Part shown: positions 18,849-25,901 of the stretch, in pieces | Numbering within the stretch: the first letter of the stretch is position 1 | Layout: every line of letters begins with the position of its first letter | Origin: a virus | Strand: one strand, 5' to 3' | Virus record (IMG/VR): IMGVR_UViG_3300025120_000124 | Span: 1-44,185 of that record | DNA: 44,185 bases | Notes under the pieces: model-generated | What the model was told of the DNA's origin: nothing | Database searches by the model: none | What the model saw: the letters and a program-made list of their open reading frames with translations, nothing else | Program-made: the position numbers and the translations under genes

Positions 18849-19287
18849 TTTGTTTTGATTTTATTATTTCGTCAATAGCTTGGTCAACTTGCTGCTTATT
18901 TCTTGCGAGATAAACATCATACCCCAAGTCATTGTCTACAATGTGTTTTAAAAAAAGCTTCCAACGCATCGGAAAGTCATGGTGTGAGGGTAGGTATCCT
19001 TTTGTTTCAATGATCCACTTCTGGTCCTTGCCCACAAAGTCAGGTGTATATCGTATCGGCTGTTGCTTCGATCCACTCCTGTCCGCCATGTCCTTCCTTT
19101 TGGCAGTCATCTTAAAATACTTGTGGGGGAATACAAATGAGTCCATGAGGTAAAAGGTATCTTCCTCATAGGTAAAACTCACCCTTCGTTCTCGTAACTG
19201 GTCAGAGCAATACTTTTCAATGCCACTCTTGAACTTCCCCAGCGATTTTTTAGATGACTTGCGTCTTCTAGTTTGTTTCTTTCTCAC
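18793..19287 (-). CDS. T7 endonuclease I-like Holliday junction resolvase
   Basis: 164 residues. After a basic N-terminal tail comes the endonuclease I pattern: SGIEKYCSDQLRE (Glu24), YTPDF (Asp83) and IIETKG (Glu94, Lys96), matching Glu20, Asp55, Glu65 and Lys67 of the T7 enzyme. It resolves branched replication and recombination DNA, and in T7 also helps degrade host DNA. It follows the primase-helicase by nine bases, which is a sensible pairing. The C-terminal 25 residues overlap the next small gene. Confidence 0.85.
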   Translation of the reverse strand: MRKKQTRRRKSSKKSLGKFKSGIEKYCSDQLRERRVSFTYEEDTFYLMDSFVFPHKYFKMTAKRKDMADRSGSKQQPIRYTPDFVGKDQKWIIETKGYLPSHHDFPMRWKLFLKHIVDNDLGYDVYLARNKQQVDQAIDEIIKSKQNETRSTGDDVFDGNNSDA

Positions 19288-19296
19288 TATGTCAAG

Positions 19297-21114
19297 TTAC
19301 ACAGTATTTTTTAGAAAGTCAATGTTAATGTTATCCTTGAATAACCTCTTGGGTTCTGGCTGTAAATCAATAGGTTGAAACATTTTGTTTACACCCACTG
19401 CATTCGTAAAGCCAGTGTGACCACTGTTCATTATGATGCGATATGGCGAATCAAGAGGCGTTGGCCGCCCACCAGTCTCCACCTCACGAACCTTGCGGAC
19501 GTGTACCTCACTCATAGCCCTGATTGCAGGGTCTTGGGACTGAACCTTCCTATGAATAGTCAAGAAGCAGTCGGCTCTGTTGACAAACTTGCCACCACCT
19601 TCAGTGTCCTCTGCATAAGGAGCGATAGGTAGACCATCGTCACCCTTGCGTCGTTGTGCTTCAGTGACAGCATGCATGTTCAACCACACAGCAACATTGT
19701 TTGTTTTGCTGAAGGTTAGTAGCTCGCTAGCTGCCTCGTAGTGGTACTCATGAGAGTTGACACCAGAGTTCTTCAAGTCAAGCCTCAAGCTGTTGTACGG
19801 GTCAATGAAGACCGCATCAATCTGCTGTTGGCGCATGACCTTCTCCATGAATACCATCAAGTCAGAGTAGCTGTACACCTGATTGTTGCTGATGATCGTG
19901 AAGTGATCCTGTACCCACTTGTATGCGTTCTTGCGTTCCAAGTAGTTCATGCTTGAGATCTTCTTGTCCGTTGCAAACTGCATGAGGTTCATCTTGACGG
20001 ATGCGGTTGTATTCTCGCTAGAGTATATCACCCACTTCCAGTTGTGACGAACCGCAGCGTTCACAATCATGTACAGGGCCGTGGTGGTCTTACCCACATT
20101 GCTGTGCCCGTTGATAATCAAGAACTCCTTCTTGTACCTGAAGTACTCATCGAACTGAGGGTCACCTGTTTCCAACCCAAGCTGAATCTTACCATTGGCA
20201 TAGTCATCAATCCACCTGAAGTCCTCATCGTCAGATGAAACAAAAGACATGTCACCATCATTGATGAGCATCTCACGTTGCACCTTCTTCTCTTCGTTGA
20301 TGAGGTCCCTGATAGGGACTACCCTGCCCATTTCGATTCCGTCTCGGATGGTCTTCATGGCCTGAGCCTCAGAGTCTATGTCCCGCTTTACTATCTCACG
20401 AAACAGGACTCTGACAACCTCCTCGTCCTCCATGCGACCAGCAGCTATGTACCCACCACAAAGCTTAGCCGCTCTGATTAGTGCAGAGTGCTTCTCTCCA
20501 TCATCAGCCAAGCGGATCATCCGTGCCGCTAGGTTAAGCTTCATGTAGTCCGTATACTCACCTCGCTCGTTTACAGGCACCTGCTGCTGTGCGAGCTCAG
20601 AGGTAAACGCACCAAACGGTTTGCTCTGGTCCTTGATAATGATGTCAGGGTCATACGACTCGAAACAAGCCCGAGATTCGTTTATCCCAGACTCATCGAC
20701 CTGAATCCCATACTGCTTATCAAAGTACGTTACAAGGGCTCGGAAGTGGTCTCTGTGCCTTTCTGGGTTCGTGATCTTAACCAACGCCTTAATGCCGTCC
20801 CCACTCGGTGAAGTCCAACAGGCATATATGTGATCGTCCGTACCAAGATGCTGCTTCGTCGCCGCAACATCAACGTGATCGAAATCCAGAATAATGTATC
20901 CAGAGTGCTCAAACAGCGCCTCGTCAGAGCGCGAAGAAAACTCCCCACTGAAGCATACGACAGGGAGCTTGAGCTTAGACTCTTTGTCCCCGTTTCTGAC
21001 ATCAGATATACTGGACTTCGAAGTCCCCTCCTGTATACGTCTGAGAGCTGTCTTCAGCGTTACGTGGTGTGGATCCTTTTTCTCGTATACGTTTTTGAAT
21101 ATCGTGACTTTCAT
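19297..21114 (-). CDS. Primase-helicase: VirE/BT4734-type N-domain plus DnaB-type helicase
   Basis: 605 residues. Residues 1-150 follow the VirE N-terminal (BT4734-like) pattern: MKVTIFKNV start, LPVVCFSGEF, ILDFDH, SPSGDGIKALVKI; this domain is regarded as primase-related. The C-terminal half is a RecA/DnaB-type ATPase with Walker A GHSNVGKTT (336-344), Walker B FIDPYNS (Asp438), WLNMHAV (sensor-type) and a GGGKFVNRAD loop. It would unwind, and possibly prime, phage DNA like T7 gp4 in function. The start matches the family N-terminus although it lies 113 bases inside the DUF1599 gene. No polymerase was found beside it. Confidence 0.88.
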   Translation of the reverse strand: MKVTIFKNVYEKKDPHHVTLKTALRRIQEGTSKSSISDVRNGDKESKLKLPVVCFSGEFSSRSDEALFEHSGYIILDFDHVDVAATKQHLGTDDHIYACWTSPSGDGIKALVKITNPERHRDHFRALVTYFDKQYGIQVDESGINESRACFESYDPDIIIKDQSKPFGAFTSELAQQQVPVNERGEYTDYMKLNLAARMIRLADDGEKHSALIRAAKLCGGYIAAGRMEDEEVVRVLFREIVKRDIDSEAQAMKTIRDGIEMGRVVPIRDLINEEKKVQREMLINDGDMSFVSSDDEDFRWIDDYANGKIQLGLETGDPQFDEYFRYKKEFLIINGHSNVGKTTTALYMIVNAAVRHNWKWVIYSSENTTASVKMNLMQFATDKKISSMNYLERKNAYKWVQDHFTIISNNQVYSYSDLMVFMEKVMRQQQIDAVFIDPYNSLRLDLKNSGVNSHEYHYEAASELLTFSKTNNVAVWLNMHAVTEAQRRKGDDGLPIAPYAEDTEGGGKFVNRADCFLTIHRKVQSQDPAIRAMSEVHVRKVREVETGGRPTPLDSPYRIIMNSGHTGFTNAVGVNKMFQPIDLQPEPKRLFKDNINIDFLKNTV

Positions 21115-21367
21115 TTTCCTTTGCTATCATTAGGAGGATTAAGTAGCCCGTAAGGTCGAGCAGGGTGTCCTCAGTGTGGTCAATGGTACCTGAGGTTTGT
21201 ATGCGCTTAAGCTTGTCATCAATGCGGGCCTTAATGCTAGACACTGAGTTGGCTTTTGAAAACACATTTAGGGGTTCTAGTGCAGCGTCCCCATACTTTT
21301 CGTTCTTAGACAGAAGAAGCTCTTCAAGCTGCTTGCATCTACTTTTTATTTTGCTTTTTGTGTTCAT
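21002..21367 (-). CDS. DUF1599-type nucleotide-metabolism-associated protein
   Basis: 121 residues. KNEKYGDAALEPLNVF, SSIKARIDDKLKRI and EDTLLDLTGYLILLMIA match the DUF1599 (Nmad1) pattern found in phages and linked by context to nucleotide modification or pyrophosphatase-like chemistry. The domain ends near residue 85; the remaining tail overlaps the start of the primase-helicase gene by 113 bases in another frame. Expressed within the leftward DNA-metabolism operon. Exact reaction unknown. Confidence 0.75.
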   Translation of the reverse strand: MNTKSKIKSRCKQLEELLLSKNEKYGDAALEPLNVFSKANSVSSIKARIDDKLKRIQTSGTIDHTEDTLLDLTGYLILLMIAKENESHDIQKRIREKGSTPRNAEDSSQTYTGGDFEVQYI

Positions 21368-21626
21368 CTATGGATAGATTTGAGTTGCTTAGCTTTTGTT
21401 TCTCTGTGATTTCCCTGATGATAATCTGCCTTGACGCCTTGCTTGTCTTACCGTAACACTCTGCTTCGAGTCGGTGCATTGTTTTTGTGTCGTAGGCCAT
21501 GATATCAGCGGGGTTGTCAAACACAGAGACTATCCACGTTGCACGCTCAGATACAACCTTCTTTTTCTTGAAGGCGATCCGAGCGTACATGTGGTAGATA
21601 GGCGTTCCCTTAGAATGGGAGCGCAT
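21339..21626 (-). CDS. Basic protein of unknown function (95 residues)
   Basis: I place the start at the ATG at 21626 (MRSHSKGT), which overlaps the end of the SSB-like gene by 17 bases; a longer frame from 21704 would overlap that gene by 95 bases. The product is basic with a Lys/Asn-rich end (DEHKKQNKK) and a FKKKKVVSERATWIVSVF core. It overlaps the DUF1599 gene by 29 bases. No family recognised; it sits between SSB-like and nucleotide-metabolism genes. Confidence 0.6.
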   Translation of the reverse strand: MRSHSKGTPIYHMYARIAFKKKKVVSERATWIVSVFDNPADIMAYDTKTMHRLEAECYGKTSKASRQIIIREITEKQKLSNSNLSIDEHKKQNKK

Positions 21627-21915
21627 CAGCTGTTTTCTCTTCAGAGGCTTCAGCCTTGGCGTTACGACGCTCCTTCGCAGCTTCGCTGTTTGGGTCGAAC
21701 ACACGGCAGCAAGGCTTTCCGTTCTTAGACATGAACAGGGTGAGGTAGACGTTGCCGCCCTGCCCCTCTGCGTTACGAGTAGTTGCGTACTTCTCGATCA
21801 TTTCTTTCAGCTCGTGGTCCTTGAATCGAACGCTCCAGCTTGAAAGTTGCTCCTCGTACATGCGAGGCTCTTCGGTGTACCCAACGAGTACGGAATCATA
21901 CTTAGTATCACTCAT
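21610..21915 (-). CDS. SSB-like small protein with acidic -ALPF tail
   Basis: 101 residues. The core (SSWSVRFKD, GGNVYLTLFMSKNGKP) looks like a short beta-rich unit, and the C-terminus runs through a charged linker to TADALPF, close to the DDIPF-type tip by which single-stranded DNA binding proteins recruit partners. Its neighbours are an exonuclease, an annealing protein and a primase-helicase. It is shorter than usual SSBs and no OB-fold signature is certain, so SSB function is inferred. Confidence 0.5.
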   Translation of the reverse strand: MSDTKYDSVLVGYTEEPRMYEEQLSSWSVRFKDHELKEMIEKYATTRNAEGQGGNVYLTLFMSKNGKPCCRVFDPNSEAAKERRNAKAEASEEKTADALPF

Positions 21916-22019
21916 GATAACAAAAAATTTAGGAAATTAGAAAAAACAATAATTGCTACTATGTAAATGACCACCATTACAGCTCCAGTAGCCAAGAGCT
22001 TGGTGGTTTGGTTAAACAA
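21912..22019 (-). CDS. Single-span membrane microprotein (35 residues)
   Basis: A TTG start at 22019 lies within the end of the exonuclease gene, and the TGA at 21912 overlaps the ATG of the SSB-like gene (ATGA). The frame fills the gap between these genes exactly. The product has one hydrophobic stretch of about 20 residues (AVMVVIYIVAIIVFSNFLNF). The tight coupling at both ends supports it; the TTG start and small size keep confidence low. Function unknown. Confidence 0.4.
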   Translation of the reverse strand: MFNQTTKLLATGAVMVVIYIVAIIVFSNFLNFLLS

Positions 22020-22788
22020 TAAACTCTGCGTAATCCTTGTCAGTAGGTCTGTCATCTTCAAGCCACTTTGTTATGTTTTCAACAGCTTCGTGAAACTTCA
22101 TCTCACCCTTGAATAGCGTCTCTTCTGAGCACTTCACGAGGGCTGGGTAGTAGGGGAAAGTTTTCTCCTGAACAACCCAGTAGTAGTTTTTGATTCCAAA
22201 TACCTTGGTGTAGATGTACGCCTGGATGTCATAGTTCCAGCTGTTTACATCGTACCTGAATTTGCTTACGCTTCTTGCGCTCTTGCTGTCGGTAATGAAG
22301 TCCTTGCCAAGGCAATCAAGGAACCCCCTGACAGGGATGCCGTTGATGTCCTCATTGAACTCCACCTGATACTTACCCTTGAGGTATGTTCCAAGCAGCC
22401 CACAAGCTACAAGCCTGTCAATCATGTCGTTGGCCATAGACCAATCGTCACCAGAGCATACGGTGAGCCCTCCTTTTTGAGCGTCTTCATACATCTCAGA
22501 CTTTACAGCCTTGTAGTCAGACGTCAGGTGGGGGCTTTTCGAGCTCATGGTCTTCTCGTTGCACTGGGCTAGGATCTGATCGTGCCCAATGATTGCATAT
22601 GTGTCCATGGCCTTGTCGCGCTCAAAGAGGAGCATGTCGTACAAGGTTCCAAACTTCAAGGCATCAGACTCTTTCTTAAGTTGCCCCCTCATGTACATCT
22701 CCCAGAGCTTCATGTCTCCAAGTGCATACTTGATGGAGGAGTAAGACAGGTGTCCTTTACCTACTCTTTCTGTTAGTTTATCTCTCAT
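22012..22788 (-). CDS. PD-(D/E)XK exonuclease (RecE/Cas4-like, DUF3799 type)
   Basis: 258 residues. LSYSSIKYAL and FGTLYDMLLFE at the start, then VRGFLDCLG (Asp158), ITDSKSA (Asp167, Lys169) and DIQAYIY (Gln189, Tyr193) form the catalytic pattern of phage PD-(D/E)XK exonucleases of the RecE/DUF3799 group. It would resect double-stranded DNA ends to feed the annealing protein encoded about 0.5 kb upstream in the same operon. It overlaps the upstream gene by 11 bases. Confidence 0.85.
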   Translation of the reverse strand: MRDKLTERVGKGHLSYSSIKYALGDMKLWEMYMRGQLKKESDALKFGTLYDMLLFERDKAMDTYAIIGHDQILAQCNEKTMSSKSPHLTSDYKAVKSEMYEDAQKGGLTVCSGDDWSMANDMIDRLVACGLLGTYLKGKYQVEFNEDINGIPVRGFLDCLGKDFITDSKSARSVSKFRYDVNSWNYDIQAYIYTKVFGIKNYYWVVQEKTFPYYPALVKCSEETLFKGEMKFHEAVENITKWLEDDRPTDKDYAEFIV

Positions 22789-22993
22789 TTTTTAGTTTGT
22801 TCCAGTGTTTTGTGTTTTTCTGCACGTGCTCCCACCAAGAGTTATGGGCATGGCTGAAGTACTTTCTTATTGCGCCTCGCGCATCCTCATTACTACCAAG
22901 TTTCTGCCTGTAGTATTTGTAGAGGATGTCACGCTCGTTCTCAAGGCGCTTGGCTTTGAGCTCGTGATACAGACGCCTTCGCTCCGAAGTCAC
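22778..22993 (-). CDS. Small charged helical protein, unknown
   Basis: 71 residues, rich in Arg, Lys, Glu and Tyr, with a NSWWEHVQKNTKHWN segment. It overlaps the HTH gene by four bases (ATGA) and the exonuclease gene by 11, so it is translated within the recombination cluster. No family recognised. Confidence 0.6.
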   Translation of the reverse strand: MTSERRRLYHELKAKRLENERDILYKYYRQKLGSNEDARGAIRKYFSHAHNSWWEHVQKNTKHWNKLKNER

Positions 22994-23301
22994 TTGCCCT
23001 TGACGTAGTTGTGGACTGTTGATTTAGGTACACCCACTTGAGTTGCAATCTCTCGATACGAGAGGCCACGAGACCGAAGCACCTTAATAGCGTGCTTCTT
23101 GTTTGGGTGTTTGCGCCAGCCGTATGGTCGCCCAACCTTGTTTTTCTTTTTGCTTTTTTTGCGTGGCAAAAATGCCTCAAGAGATAGAATGGTCGGACAC
23201 CACATACCTATGTACAGGGCAACCATCTTGTTGCCTGTAAACCATATGGTCAGTGAGATGAGCATGGAGACCATCGTGGTAATGAATAGCACTTTCTTCA
23301 T
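22990..23301 (-). CDS. Membrane-anchored helix-turn-helix protein
   Basis: 103 residues. Two hydrophobic segments at about 3-21 and 26-45 are followed by a Lys-rich linker (50-58) and a resolvase/homeodomain-type HTH at 71-102 (GLSYREIATQVGVPKSTVHNY). The layout suggests DNA held at the inner membrane or membrane-linked regulation. It lies between the annealing protein and the exonuclease, with ATGA overlaps on both sides. The HTH is clear; the membrane anchor is read from hydrophobicity. Confidence 0.7.
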   Translation of the reverse strand: MKKVLFITTMVSMLISLTIWFTGNKMVALYIGMWCPTILSLEAFLPRKKSKKKNKVGRPYGWRKHPNKKHAIKVLRSRGLSYREIATQVGVPKSTVHNYVKGK

Positions 23302-23852
23302 CGCACAAACTTTTGGAGTCCTGCAACCTGCTTCTCTGTGAGCTGTTCAGCGTACTTGGCGATGATGCTATCAAATGCCTTGCGCTTGTTGGTGGCTGAC
23401 TTGATGTAACCCACGGCCTTATCCATGATGTTCTCTAGCGGGGCGTCGATTGCTTCCGCAAGCTTCTGTACAACAGGATTGTCCACGAGCTCTTGCTGTT
23501 TCGCAATGGCATCGTTGACTTCATTGGCAGAGGCGATACTGCTGTCAATTCCGATTCCGAGCATGGCCAAGGCACGACCGATTGCTGAGGTTTCGCAGTT
23601 CTCGACATAGCTTGTCTTGTTGATGTTAGACGATCCGCGCTCCTCGTGAGCATGACCTGTTGAGATGACCCTCTTGTCGGTGTCAGCGACGATGCACTTG
23701 CAGACACACATGTCAGAGTCCATAGCGGTGAACTCTGTTGAGATGGTCCAGTTCTTGTACTGGTCCTCCTGTCGGAAGAACTTGATGCGTTCGTTGACTT
23801 CAACGTACTTTTTGCCACGGATGTTCGTGGTCTTGAATTTGTAATTAGACAT
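23298..23852 (-). CDS. ERF/Rad52-type single-strand annealing protein
   Basis: 184 residues. The SYVENCETSAIGRALAMLGI stretch followed by IASANEV is the hallmark of phage ERF/Rad52-like annealing proteins. The N-terminal part (ISTEFTAMDSDMCVCKCIV, then HAHEERG) fits the same beta-rich core, and the C-terminus is a charged helical tail. It anneals resected strands in phage recombination and pairs with the exonuclease in the same operon. It overlaps the HTH gene by four bases and starts 13 bases after the DnaA-like gene. Confidence 0.85.
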   Translation of the reverse strand: MSNYKFKTTNIRGKKYVEVNERIKFFRQEDQYKNWTISTEFTAMDSDMCVCKCIVADTDKRVISTGHAHEERGSSNINKTSYVENCETSAIGRALAMLGIGIDSSIASANEVNDAIAKQQELVDNPVVQKLAEAIDAPLENIMDKAVGYIKSATNKRKAFDSIIAKYAEQLTEKQVAGLQKFVR

Positions 23853-23865
23853 GAATTAAATTAAA

Positions 23866-24354
23866 TTAGTTTTGCAAAGATAAGTCATCGGTTGTCACAA
23901 TCCAACCTTTTTGTTGTTTATTTTCGATTTTTTCTCGTCTATCCTTTAGGATAGAGATTTGCCTGTCGATGAATCGGATGCGAAGTTCATGGGACCGAAT
24001 CCACCCTTCTGTCGCACACTTGATGCCTAGCGCACCGAGCATAGCCCACATGTGCTGGAACTCAAGGTCCGCATCGAGCCTAGCTCTGGCATGCTTGAAG
24101 TGGTGCAGGATTGTAGTCCTGTCCCTGCTGAACCACTCTGCCAACGCTCTTGTGCGTTGATGCGGCTCGAACCTGTGCATACGCTTCTCCACAAAAATGC
24201 ACATCAGTTGCATAGCCGTGCAGTAGTCCTTCTTGTTCTCCGATGTTCGGAGGTTAAAGTCGTCAATCTCTTTGCATTTGGACACAATGTGATTGACTTC
24301 TTGCTCTAGTTCAGCGAGGTCAGCTTTTGCCCTCTCTGTCAGTTTGTACACCAT
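23866..24354 (-). CDS. DnaA domain IV-like DNA-binding protein
   Basis: 162 residues. Residues about 50-95 (AMQLMCIFVEKRM, then RALAEWFSRDRTTILHHFKHA) resemble the trpR-like helix-turn-helix of DnaA domain IV, in which an R-T-T-hydrophobic-H stretch contacts DnaA boxes. No ATPase domain is present. The rest is helical and charged. It may bind a phage origin or act as a regulator; its place at the head of the recombination and replication genes fits both. Confidence 0.65.
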   Translation of the reverse strand: MVYKLTERAKADLAELEQEVNHIVSKCKEIDDFNLRTSENKKDYCTAMQLMCIFVEKRMHRFEPHQRTRALAEWFSRDRTTILHHFKHARARLDADLEFQHMWAMLGALGIKCATEGWIRSHELRIRFIDRQISILKDRREKIENKQQKGWIVTTDDLSLQN

Positions 24355-24487
24355 CGTTGTTTAAATTTATTTTGTATTTCTTGATTGCCCGCTCCATCTT
24401 TCGACGTCGTGAGCGCTTGCTTTGTGTGTTCTCTTTGTCGGATATGGATTCCAAGAACTTCTGAAAGTTTTCTAGGTCCCCTGTCAT
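24320..24487 (-). CDS. Small basic protein (55 residues)
   Basis: ATG at 24487 to TGA at 24320. The product begins MTGDLENFQKFLESI and has a basic middle (SKRSRRRKMERAIKKYK). It ends 35 bases inside the DnaA-like gene and starts one base after the end of the preceding gene, so it fits the chain. No family recognised. Confidence 0.55.
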   Translation of the reverse strand: MTGDLENFQKFLESISDKENTQSKRSRRRKMERAIKKYKINLNNDGVQTDREGKS

Positions 24488-24488
24488 G

Positions 24489-24638
24489 TTAGTTTTGCAT
24501 TTTTAATCTCATTTTAGCTTCCCAGTCCCTGACCATGCAGTCAAGCATCATCTTGTCGTGGGAGGATGCGGTCTCTTCAAATCGCCTCATGCGGGCCTCG
24601 ATCTTTTCCCACTGCTCATCCATGTATTCGTCAGTCAT
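24489..24638 (-). CDS. Small helical protein (49 residues)
   Basis: I choose the ATG at 24638 (MTDEYMDEQWEKIEARM) because it overlaps the previous gene's stop by eight bases, as neighbours do; a longer frame starts at 24671. The product is a charged helix rich in Met and Glu. Unknown function. Confidence 0.55.
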   Translation of the reverse strand: MTDEYMDEQWEKIEARMRRFEETASSHDKMMLDCMVRDWEAKMRLKMQN

Positions 24639-24744
24639 TGTCTTCGTGGTATAAGCTGTCAAGGATGTCAAGGACTCGTTGCAACTCCCACTTTGCGTCC
24701 GCTACTTTGTCGCGGAGGTCTTCGATGATTTCTTTCTTAGTCAT
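24631..24744 (-). CDS. Small helical protein (37 residues)
   Basis: ATG at 24744 overlaps the preceding stop (ATGA); the TGA at 24631 overlaps the next ATG by eight bases. It starts MTKKEIIEDL, nearly the same N-terminus as the gene at 25128 (MTKKELIDSL), which suggests local duplication. Amphipathic helix with an acidic end; function unknown. Confidence 0.5.
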   Translation of the reverse strand: MTKKEIIEDLRDKVADAKWELQRVLDILDSLYHEDND

Positions 24745-24947
24745 TGTTCGTTGTCTTCTATTGCTTGGATAATCATTTCAGTCACCGCCTCCTCGATGGA
24801 GTCGATGATGTCTTCCGTGATGTGGAAGGGTATGCCGTGTGACTTGCACAGCCTGAGGAGTAGGCTGTAGGCACTTTCATCGTGGTAGATGGCGTTGAAG
24901 CAGTCAGATACTTCAAGCTTGATGGTTTGTTCAGTTGCTATCGTCAT
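24741..24947 (-). CDS. Small acidic protein, unknown (68 residues)
   Basis: 68 residues, acidic, with IEEAVTEMIIQAIEDNEQ at the C-terminus. It overlaps both neighbours (17 and 4 bases). No family recognised. Confidence 0.55.
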   Translation of the reverse strand: MTIATEQTIKLEVSDCFNAIYHDESAYSLLLRLCKSHGIPFHITEDIIDSIEEAVTEMIIQAIEDNEQ

Positions 24948-25128
24948 TGTGGTTGATTAGTGTGAGTTGAATTTCGGATTCGTGATTGTTGTGTAGCGGG
25001 TCGAGGTACACTGCATCGACATAGAAGTCGTAGCAGTCCTCGTATGCTGTCGTGTCATGCACCATGATGACAACGGGGTCGTCGTCTTTGCAGTCAGACA
25101 GGCTGTCAATTAGTTCTTTTTTAGTCAT
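24931..25128 (-). CDS. Small acidic protein, unknown (65 residues)
   Basis: 65 residues; MTKKELIDSLSDCKDDDPVV start, mainly beta after that, very acidic. The pattern 'short helix, then DDxPVVI' occurs in many small proteins of unknown role in mobile elements. It overlaps the preceding gene by eight bases. Confidence 0.55.
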   Translation of the reverse strand: MTKKELIDSLSDCKDDDPVVIMVHDTTAYEDCYDFYVDAVYLDPLHNNHESEIQLTLINHNDDSN

Positions 25129-25699
25129 TGTCTTTGGGTTTGGGGATACGGAAAGCGTGCATCACATAGTCGTCGATGTCGATGAAGGCATGACTGCGGT
25201 AGTACACAGAGGATATGAAGTCCGTCAGTTGTTCGAGTCCGTGAACCGATTGGTCGTTGTCCATGACATCGGATGAGACACGAGCCACCAAGGACATACA
25301 CAGGGGTTGGTAGTCCCATGCAGGGCAGGTATCCTGTTGGTCCCATGTGAGCCACATGTGCTCGGTAGATGATGCATTCTTGTAGCGTTCGCAGTCAATC
25401 TCGATGACTCGGAACACCTCGACAGTGCAGTCGTCGAAATTGTCTGCCACCCAATCGTCGTGGTCCATGTCTGATGGGACACAAGCCTTGTAGTCCTCGT
25501 AGTCACGGGTCAGGGTGATGTCAAGCGAGTCAACGTCAGGTTGCTCGATGCTTACACACATCTCATCGCCTTGGTAGGTCTCGATGATTTGCTTGAGGTG
25601 TTTCTTTGCGAGCTTCTTGTCGGAGAAGAACTCGCAAGTGGTGTCGGAGTAGCCTTCGAAGAGGCCAGCGACAGCGTAAATAACTGCGTATTGTTTCAT
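25121..25699 (-). CDS. Unknown acidic protein, first gene of the third leftward unit
   Basis: 192 residues, acidic, with several Cys and Trp and no membrane segment. The N-terminus (MKQYAVIYAVAGLFEGYSD) is beta-like. It is the first gene downstream of a Bacteroidota-type promoter at 25730-25761, so it is probably expressed early and strongly. No family recognised; an anti-host or take-over role would be a guess from position only. Confidence 0.6.
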   Translation of the reverse strand: MKQYAVIYAVAGLFEGYSDTTCEFFSDKKLAKKHLKQIIETYQGDEMCVSIEQPDVDSLDITLTRDYEDYKACVPSDMDHDDWVADNFDDCTVEVFRVIEIDCERYKNASSTEHMWLTWDQQDTCPAWDYQPLCMSLVARVSSDVMDNDQSVHGLEQLTDFISSVYYRSHAFIDIDDYVMHAFRIPKPKDND

Positions 25700-25710
25700 A
25701 GTGTATTGAA

Positions 25711-25733
25711 TTGATGTTTGATTCGATTACAAA
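25711..25733 (-). repeat. Leader repeat shared by leftward promoters (copy 1)
   Basis: These 23 bases (minus strand TTTGTAATCGAATCAAACATCAA) match 22 of 23 at 27797-27819. A shorter version (ATCAAACATCAAA) occurs in the leader at 28458-28469. The repeat spans the end of the -7 element and the start of the leader. Confidence 0.75.
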
Positions 25734-25761
25734 TTTAAGTGATGATTTATGAGATTCCAAA
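25730..25761 (-). promoter_or_regulatory. Bacteroidota-type promoter for the 25699-16213 operon
   Basis: On the minus strand TTTG (25758-25761), a 20-base spacer and TAAATTTG (25730-25737) match the Bacteroidota consensus TTTG-N19-21-TAnnTTTG exactly. It lies about 30 bases upstream of the ATG at 25699. Confidence 0.75.
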
Positions 25762-25788
25762 TGATTTAACAATTTTAACATTTGATAG

Positions 25789-25900
25789 AAGGGAGGTTGG
25801 GATTCGAACACAACTGCCATCGAGAACCCGTTAGGGCACCCCTGCCCTATGAGAGTAAACCAGCTCTCAAACTCGATGTACGCACCGACTGCGCTCCCTT
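25789..25900 (-). tRNA. tRNA-like cloverleaf with an insertion in the anticodon arm (112 bases)
   Basis: Minus strand: perfect 7-bp acceptor-type stem AAGGGAG/CTCCCTT (25894-25900 with 25789-25795); D-like arm CGCA-GTCGG-TGCG (25881-25893) with the canonical GG; a 7-bp stem CATCGAG/CTCGATG (25872-25878 with 25818-25824) where the anticodon stem belongs; linker GCA; T arm with consensus loop TTCGAAT and one mismatch (25796-25814). The 47 bases inside the anticodon stem fold into two hairpins, GAGAG/CTCTC and AGGGC/GCCCT. Positions 8-9 are missing and CCA is not encoded. No anticodon can be read; it could be an intron-bearing, degenerate or mimic tRNA. Confidence 0.5.
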
Positions 25901-25901
25901 G

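Noticed and set aside
25789-25900. Group I intron in a tRNA
   Set aside because: The insertion is only 47 bases and shows none of the group I core; too short for self-splicing of that class.
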